A DNA stretch of 48,350 nt from Gemmataceae bacterium. GTDB taxonomy: Bacteria > Planctomycetota > Planctomycetia > Gemmatales > Gemmataceae. A model generated the notes under the pieces. It worked only from the letters and a program-made list of their open reading frames with translations, had not been told where the DNA came from and did no database searches. Shown piece by piece: positions 43,279 through 48,350 of this stretch (position 1 is its first letter; every line of letters starts with the position of its first letter). The translations under genes and the position numbers were made by a program. Location: assembly GCA_009692065.1 (NCBI GenBank), contig SHZY01000029.1, positions 1 to 48,350 of the forward strand, written 5' to 3'.

Positions 43279-43569
43279 GTTCGCGTTTCGAGTGTCTCGA
43301 AGGGGAGAGCCCACCGGCTCGCCACCCTTACTTTATATAGGCATTCGGCGCCGGCCGCTACGGCATCTCTTGTCCCTTCGGTTGCCTAATGCACCATGAT
43401 TTCGGGGCATCGCGGCAATCCGGCCGTTTCGTGATTGCCGACAGGGACTTCTGCTGCAATCCCGCACGCTGGCTAGCCAGGCAGAGTCACTATGATAAAT
43501 AGCGAGACTCGAATGCCGGCGTAGACCCAGTGGTCAACATCGTGTTTCGTGGAATGAAAGGATACCGAC

Positions 43570-43929
43570 ATGCCGAATTTGACCGTAGAAGGCGCAGGAA
43601 GTTTTGAGGTGCCGCATGGAAAAAGGCTCGTGCTGGCTCTGGAGGACGAAGCAAAGGTGGATCAACTTCATGCCTGTGGAGGCAATGCCCGCTGTATCAC
43701 CTGCCGAGTCGAGTTCGTGTCCGGTGAACCGGAGATGATGACCGCTGCCGAGAAAAGCGTTCTCGCGGCCAGAGGGTTGACCGGCATTCGTCTTAGCTGC
43801 CAGATTCTCTGCGATCACGACATGAGCGTACGGGCGATCAGTCGCTTTGCCGGGAGTGGACGCAAAGACGCGGGCAAACGGCCCGAGGATGGCATTCAGC
43901 CGCAGCCCGTGGAGTTGGCTCCGAAGTAG
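43570..43929 (+). CDS. 2Fe-2S ferredoxin
   Basis: The 119-residue electron carrier has the plant/adrenodoxin-type cluster motif: Cys residues in HACGGNARCITCRVEF, and the fourth in LSCQILCDHDM. The opening NLTVEGAGSFEVPHGKRLV is the expected beta-grasp strand pair. Length is somewhat above the 100-residue norm, with a hydrophilic tail. AAAGGA precedes the ATG by eight bases or so within GAAAGGATACCGAC, a leader shared with the small ORF at 48082. The partner reductase or oxygenase is not adjacent. Confidence 0.92.
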   Translation: MPNLTVEGAGSFEVPHGKRLVLALEDEAKVDQLHACGGNARCITCRVEFVSGEPEMMTAAEKSVLAARGLTGIRLSCQILCDHDMSVRAISRFAGSGRKDAGKRPEDGIQPQPVELAPK

Positions 43930-43965
43930 CCACAAAGCATTTCGAACTGGCAAGAAAGGCTTCTC

Positions 43966-44205
43966 ATGAAGATCGCAATGCGGGAGCGACGGGCTTGCTG
44001 GGTCGCTACATCGTACGCCATCTCACCGGTAGCGGGCAAACCATTCGAGGCGAAGACTTTTGTTCAGGCAGTCGGCATCCTTCTAAAGGATGCGCCAAAC
44101 GACGCACAGGGATTACGCGCCACGATTCCGTACAAGCAGATCGTGGGCACAACGTACTATGGGGTCGAGGCGGAGACCTGGCTGGCCGAGAAAAAGGGCA
44201 AGTAA
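43966..44205 (+). pseudogene. Fused remnants: epimerase start and unknown C-terminus
   Basis: In one phase the stretch from about 43978 reads NAGATGLLGRYIVRHLTGSG, the glycine-rich NAD(P)-binding start of an extended short-chain dehydrogenase/epimerase. In the ATG 43966 phase the second half reads VQAVGILLKDAPNDAQGLRA, then YKQIVGTTYYGVEAETWLAE and a stop, like the end of another protein that I cannot name. The joined 79-codon frame is therefore a scar of two genes rather than a real product. Confidence 0.45.
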
Positions 44206-44296
44206 GCATCGCCGAACCGGTGCCGCATGTTTCCAGGGCCGCACAAGGTCAATCGTTGCTCCGTGAAAAGCATAACCGGAAGAGAGAGAACACACA

Positions 44297-45532
44297 ATGA
44301 ATTCCCGCTCAGCGGAAAGATGTACGGCGGCCCCATTGTTGAGACTTCCCACGGCGTGTCTGCGCTCCACGGCTCTCTTCATTTTCATGGCAGTCATTTA
44401 CGGCAGCCAGGCCGTTTCATCTCTCCGCGCGGATCATCTGATCGGCTTCACCGAGCTGCGCACGAACCTGCCCGGCGGACGACACGCCAATGTCCGCACC
44501 ATGCGGGCCGTCGTCGTCAAGATGGATGGCTCCGGACGCCGGCTTTTGGCCGATGAACTGGCGAACGATGCCGACGCCTGGACCCAATTCGCCGGTTGGT
44601 CTCCCGACGGCAAGATCGCAATCGTCGGACGTGGTTGGCAAAGCCCGGAGAACGCCAAGTGGGAGGAGGACCACAAGACATTTCGCTTCAGCAAGGAAGC
44701 CTACCTGTACGATTCGCACCTCGTTGATTTCGCATCAGGCAAGACGACGAACGTGACCGCGATCGACCGAGTCAGCAACTACAACAGCGGCCTCTTCTTC
44801 TGGCCCAACGACCCGACCAAGCTCGGCTTTACGGCACTCATCAACGGCAACTCGCATCCGTTCCGCATGGATCGCGATGGCCGCAACAAGATCGATCTGA
44901 CCAAGGCGTCCAAGGAGTTTGCCTACGGGTTCAGCTGCTCGCGCGACGGCAAGCGGATCGCTTATCACAAGAGCTACCAGGTGTACCTGGCGGACGCCGA
45001 CGGCTCAAATGCCGTTCACGTCAACACGGGAAAGCCGTTCAACTTCGTGCCGACGTGGTCGCCTGACGGAACGTGGGTGCTGTTTCTCAGCGGCGAGCAC
45101 TACAACTGCCATCCTCATTTGGTCGGCGCCGACGGCACTGGATTGAAGAAACTCGCCGATCGCGGCGGCTACAAAGGAGTGATTGAATTCCTTGATGTGT
45201 TCGACTTCCACCAGGGCAGCAGCGACACGCCAGTCTGGTCCGCTGATGGCAAGTCCATCTTCTACACCGCGCAGGTCGGCAAGAGCGTCGAGTTGTTCCA
45301 GGGGACACTCGATGGCAACGCCATGCAGCTCACGAAATCCGCGGTCGGCGTGGTCCATTACCACCCGCAGCCCTCGCACGACGGCAAGTCGATCGTCTAC
45401 GGCTCCAAGCGCGGGGGCGTGCGGCAGCTCTTCGTGATGCGACTTGGCGACCGCACTGAGACGCCCCTCACGAACCTCAAACACGGGCACGCCGCGATGT
45501 GGCCGCACTGGCAGCCGGTGACCAGGCGTTAA
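44297..45532 (+). CDS. TolB-like beta-propeller (PD40) protein, exported
   Basis: The 411-residue product has an N-terminal hydrophobic segment (ALFIFMAVIYGSQAV), so it is probably exported. PD40 propeller motifs recur: FAGWSPDGKIAIVG, FSCSRDGKRIAYH, PTWSPDGTWVLFLSG, PVWSADGKSIFYT and PQPSHDGKSIVYGS. This resembles the TolB C-terminal domain and oligogalacturonate-lyase-like propellers, but no catalytic set is evident. It stands alone behind gene debris, with GGAAGAGAG upstream of the ATG. Confidence 0.8.
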   Translation: MNSRSAERCTAAPLLRLPTACLRSTALFIFMAVIYGSQAVSSLRADHLIGFTELRTNLPGGRHANVRTMRAVVVKMDGSGRRLLADELANDADAWTQFAGWSPDGKIAIVGRGWQSPENAKWEEDHKTFRFSKEAYLYDSHLVDFASGKTTNVTAIDRVSNYNSGLFFWPNDPTKLGFTALINGNSHPFRMDRDGRNKIDLTKASKEFAYGFSCSRDGKRIAYHKSYQVYLADADGSNAVHVNTGKPFNFVPTWSPDGTWVLFLSGEHYNCHPHLVGADGTGLKKLADRGGYKGVIEFLDVFDFHQGSSDTPVWSADGKSIFYTAQVGKSVELFQGTLDGNAMQLTKSAVGVVHYHPQPSHDGKSIVYGSKRGGVRQLFVMRLGDRTETPLTNLKHGHAAMWPHWQPVTRR

Positions 45533-45626
45533 GTTGACAGGACGCTTTTCGCGATCCAAATCGTATGGATTGGCCGAGGTTGCGTCGCGGTGTCGCCAAG
45601 CGGCAAATGACCCTATCGAGGACCCA

Positions 45627-46469
45627 ATGCCCAAGAAAAGGCCATCCCGGAAGAAGGACGAAGAAGCCGCCTCCCAACAAGAGCTGGACGAGTTGCTTCG
45701 GCACCTCGTTTGTCTGGCGTTCCTTGTGCGAAACAAGACGATACGGGAGCCAGCGGTTCGTGCGAAAGAAGCCGCCGTCCAATTCCGGTCCGGGTTCATT
45801 CTTGAAGTGAACCGTCAATAGTATTGGCTCACGGCTGGTCACATCCTGGAGGAGATCGAGAGAGACTGGCTAAAGCACCCCACTCAAGTCGCGGAGACCT
45901 TCCGTCTCATTTCCGAGTACAAGGCGTCCAAGACGCCAAAGGACTTCACGTTCCTCCCTTTTCGCTACGAGGAGGCGTGGAAACACTACGAGCATGACGA
46001 CGACACGGGAATCGACTACGGCATCGTCGCCCTTGGCCCGCTTGAAAAGAAGGCACTGAAAAAGGACAACGTCATTCCTATCGCCTCAGCAATCTGGAAA
46101 ACGCTTCCCAATCTCAAATTGCCCTTTTTCTTCTTGCTCGGCTTTCCGTCGAGTGAGATCAAGCCAGTGTACGCTGACACGAAAGGAGGTTTCTCTGTCA
46201 CGGCAAAGCCCGTCGCGACAGCGATTTCGATGAAGATGCTTGCAATGGTCGATAAGACAAAACCGTACCGGATCTTTGCGAAAGTTCCCAAGAAAGCAGG
46301 CCAACTTAAAGTGTTCAGCGGAGGCCCCTGTTTCGTGGTTACCGACAAAGGCTACGAGATCATGGCCCTTCAGAGTGGCTGGAATCCATCAACGCGGACA
46401 GCTTTTGTCTGCCCGCTGGGGCTCATGGGTCCGAACATCATGAAGGCAATCCGCAAGCGTCCAAGGTAA
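45627..46469 (+). pseudogene. Trypsin-like serine protease interrupted by amber codon
   Basis: A 64-codon frame from ATG 45627 ends at TAG 45819-45821; the same phase then stays open for 215 more codons without any usual start codon until TTG 46119. Read together, the frame holds a trypsin-like fold: RSGFILEV before the TAG, the His loop YWLTAGHILEEI directly after it, the Asp strand GIDYGIVALG, and the Ser site VFSGGPCFVV followed by EIMALQSGW. The stop thus lies at the strand leading into the catalytic His. The N-terminal 45 residues are charged. Either a pseudogene by one substitution, or a readthrough-dependent protease. Confidence 0.7.
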
Positions 46470-46497
46470 ATCATGGTTTCGCAAGCTGCGCTGGTGA

Positions 46498-47079
46498 GGT
46501 AATCAGAGATACCCAAATGCGAGATCCCTTGATGACCGGTCTGCATACCTGCGCGTCACCAACGGCAATGCCGAATTGATGACGCTAGGCATCCGCGCCG
46601 GCGACATCGTCCGCTACCTCTTCACCACCGACGGCTTCGGCGGCGAGGAGTACACCGAGTTCGTCATCGACGAGGTCATCAACGAAATGACCGTGCGGCT
46701 TGCCTCCGGCCATACCGCGGCCATCAGCACGCCGCAGAAGGTGGAGATCTGGCGGAATCTCAGCCACACCGAGATGGCAACCGACCTCGGCACGCGGGCC
46801 GAAAGCCTGGGCAGCAACCGGGTGTGCTGCGTCTGGCCAGACACCCTGGGCGCCGACGGCCTGTCCGTGGCGGGGTACTTCCTCTGCGCCGCCCTGGCGG
46901 GCCTGCGTTCGGGCGTGGCGCCGCATCAGAGTCTGACCAACGCGGCGATCACCGGCTTCGACGACGTCTCGCGAACCGTGGACATCTTCAACGCCTCCAA
47001 CATGACCGCTCTGGCCGCTTGTGCGCTGGTTTGTCACGACTGTACTACCCAACTTGATACTTCGGATTTGTCGGCCTGA
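46498..47079 (+). pseudogene. Phage tail-sheath-like fragment
   Basis: The frame is open from 46498, though the first plausible starts (TTG 46576, ATG 46579) come later. It reads AYLRVTNGNAELMTLGIRAG, then SNRVCCVWPDTLGADGLSVA and GYFLCAALAGLRSGVAPHQS, then GFDDVSRTVDIFNASN. The AGYxxAAALAGLRSGxxPHQxLTN pattern resembles the C-terminal part of contractile-tail sheath or related tail proteins. Both ends are missing: after ALAACALVC the sequence becomes antisense to the next gene's end. A prophage remnant is likely; exact identity is unsure. Confidence 0.45.
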
Positions 47080-47765
47080 CCACAAGGGCCGTTCGCCAAT
47101 GCCACCTGAAGCGGGCATCGTTCCGGCACCGGCTCTCCACGGCGATAGCTATCAAGCAAGTCGTGGGAGCGCCGGGCCAGCATTCGCCTGACCTCCCGGC
47201 GCTTGCCTCTCACCCTCGGGATCACCATGCCGTCGTAGCCGGTCGTCGTGTGGCGCATCCAAGCGATCACGGCGGATTCGGCCCGCTGCTCGACCGGGAT
47301 TCGCTTCGTTCGGGCGACGGTGCCGCTGCCGACCGGCGTGGCATGGTCGGTGACGGCCCGAGCCATCCGCTTGGCAAGATCAGCGTAAATTCCATGAAAG
47401 GCTAGAAACGATAGCACCGCTCCGAAGAAATCCTCGACGTATTCGGCCTGGGCTTGGTCCCTGCGTCGAGCATCGGCTTCTTTACGTTTGGCGAATCCCT
47501 CGGTGCCTCGCTCTGCTTCGAGTTCGACACGAATACGATCAATGGTTGCTGCGGAAGCCCACACGCCTCTGGAGAAGACCTTGCGTCCCTTCTTTTCTTG
47601 AACGACCCAATGATCGCCAGCGACCTTAACACGGCGAGTCAGCGCAGCGTCACCAGGAGGAAGCAGTACCCAACCGTTCGGTGCGGTCAGCACGGAGCCA
47701 TCGCCTGCACGGACAGTGTTCGGTGTCGGGCCAGGAGTGAAGGTGTTGATTGAGTCTTGTTTCAT
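47034..47765 (-). CDS. DUF2293 domain protein
   Basis: The 243-residue product from ATG 47765 begins with a strand-rich segment (GWVLLPPGDAALTRRVKVAG, HWVVQEKKGRKVFSRGVWA). A charged helix (LEAERGTEGFAKRKEADARR) leads into the DUF2293 block: GSGTVARTKRIPVEQRAESA, VIAWMRHTTTGYDGMVIPRV and RREVRRMLARRSHDLL. The basic, Arg-rich core suggests nucleic acid binding, but function is unknown. It ends against the phage-like fragment, so its last residues (SEVSSWVVQS) may be altered. It starts downstream of GTG-free ground in a 316-base divergent gap. Confidence 0.7.
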   Translation of the reverse strand: MKQDSINTFTPGPTPNTVRAGDGSVLTAPNGWVLLPPGDAALTRRVKVAGDHWVVQEKKGRKVFSRGVWASAATIDRIRVELEAERGTEGFAKRKEADARRRDQAQAEYVEDFFGAVLSFLAFHGIYADLAKRMARAVTDHATPVGSGTVARTKRIPVEQRAESAVIAWMRHTTTGYDGMVIPRVRGKRREVRRMLARRSHDLLDSYRRGEPVPERCPLQVALANGPCGQADKSEVSSWVVQS

Positions 47766-48081
47766 GACGAACGCATTTCCGCCTGGGCCTGCGCAACGCA
47801 CCCTAAGGACATCTCATTTTGCCTTTCTTCCTCGCCGCAAAGTACCCATAGCTCTTGCTTTATCAGGAAGTGCAGAAGGCAGGTAACTTGTCGTGCCGCC
47901 GAAAAAATTGGTATGGATTGGATTATCGTTTTCAGGGCATACTTACCAATCACGAAGGGACTCGTCGCACGGTGCATCGCTTTTCTAGCACCGTTCCATT
48001 TATCTCATGGATGAGGCATCCGCTCTAGGGTGAGCGCAACGTACCCGATACGTCGCTCGCATCCCGAAAGGATACCGAACC
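47766..48081. other. Divergent intergenic region, less GC-rich
   Basis: No gene is supported. The stretch is visibly richer in A and T than its surroundings (for example AAAAAATTGGTATGGATTGG), so it probably holds promoters for both flanking genes. A GAAAGGATACCGAACC leader precedes the ORF at 48082. Confidence 0.4.
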
Positions 48082-48216
48082 ATGCTCGCAATTCACGATC
48101 AATTTACCCACGAAATGCGCAACCGCCTCGAGACTACTGTCATGGGGTTGGGGCTGGTACGACTGCTCCAGGATGCAAGGCGCTTCGACGAAGCCAGAAC
48201 GACACTCTACTTGTAG
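48082..48216 (+). CDS. Short ORF, probably cut by IS insertion
   Basis: The 44-residue frame reads HDQFTHEMRNRLETTVMGLG and LVRLLQDARRFDEARTTL. The His followed by an (E)xRN helix recalls the dimerisation helix of two-component kinases, and I have seen similar short proteins in planctomycetes, but I cannot assign a function. GAAAGG lies suitably upstream of the ATG. The last codons (TTG TAG) coincide with a TGTAG that may be the left end of the IS, so the original protein was perhaps longer. Confidence 0.5.
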   Translation: MLAIHDQFTHEMRNRLETTVMGLGLVRLLQDARRFDEARTTLYL

Positions 48217-48350
48217 TGTTTCACCCCAAATGGCACACAGCCTAAAGTAGCCGACCGTCTCCTCCGGGTGTAGTGAAATCAAGAACCCCCTGGAGGAAAA
48301 GACATGAGCAAGCGACGAAAGTGGTCTGCCGAGGAAAAGCTGCGGATCGT
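48212..48350 (+). mobile_element. Left end of an IS3-like element (runs off window)
   Basis: The terminal gene is a transposase OrfA start. The element's left tip may be TGTAGTG at 48212 or the TGTAGTG at 48269; the right end is outside the window, so the boundary cannot be settled. Confidence 0.5.
48304..48350 (+). CDS. IS3-family transposase OrfA, 5' end only
   Basis: Sixteen codons are visible: MSKRRKWSAEEKLRIV. This K/R-rich start leading into a helix-turn-helix is typical of IS3-family OrfA proteins. GGAGG lies seven bases upstream of the ATG. The remainder lies beyond the window. Confidence 0.75.
   Translation, partial: MSKRRKWSAEEKLRI

Noticed and set aside
43212..43325. N-terminal extension of IF-3 from the start at 43325
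   Set aside because: The extra residues are Arg/Pro-rich without IF-3 character, and the AUU with a perfectly spaced AAGGAG explains the start better.
45819..45821. Pyrrolysine at the amber codon
   Set aside because: No Pyl insertion genes or signal are visible, and the host type does not suggest it; a mutation or simple readthrough is more economical.

Overview
The window looks like a chromosomal segment of a high-GC planctomycete, probably close to Gemmataceae. The evidence is a PVC-type CxxCH haem protein, DUF1592-type, DUF1552 and DUF1501 proteins, a BBP7-type outer-membrane barrel, a surface protein with an N-terminal LEPR-XLL-like motif, a membrane-anchored ECF sigma factor and many short palindromic repeats. 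All family calls come from reading translated sequence by eye; no database search was run.

Layout. 1-1560 is an accessory patch: a truncated HGG-motif gene, a four-repeat type I-E-like CRISPR array without cas genes or leader, the 3' end of a type I restriction gene (hsdR) fused to the last repeat, and a zinc-ribbon ORF. It abuts a tRNA-Glu/tRNA-Lys pair whose tRNA-Lys has a mismatched 3' half. 1826-4523 is housekeeping: ribBA and a divergent inositol-3-phosphate synthase. 4580-20380 is a planctomycete secreted/haem block on the minus strand: a DUF6797-like propeller protein, DUF1501, a TIG-domain remnant, AlkB, then a likely operon of SGNH hydrolase, PVC haem protein, DUF1592-type haem protein and DUF1552 protein. 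20493-22542 holds a frameshifted parA, an iteron-like array and two unknown ORFs, resembling a plasmid-type maintenance region. 23111-31515 is an RND efflux operon (adaptor plus two tandem pumps) behind a perfect TetR-like palindrome; it is followed by a transposase scrap, an inverted 5'-truncated outer-membrane factor and an orphan MacB-like ATPase. 33889-36929 carries an ECF sigma factor and an EF-hand secreted protein. 37171-42060 holds a large repeat surface protein and a BBP7 barrel that is out of frame at a C7 tract. 42322-43211 is infC with an AUU start, overlapping a dus fragment. 43570-48350 mixes a ferredoxin, a TolB-like protein, an amber-interrupted trypsin-like protease, phage-like remnants, a DUF2293 gene and the left end of an IS element.

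The main theme is gene breakage around repeats and mobile DNA. At least seven different short repeat or palindrome families are visible, several inside coding sequence. Three genes (parA, BBP7, trypsin-like protease) are each one base change away from intact. These could be true pseudogenes, phase-variable or recoded genes, or assembly errors. The iteron/parA region, the C7 tract in the barrel gene, the CRISPR-hsdR junction and the two-helix insertion in both RND pumps deserve most attention.
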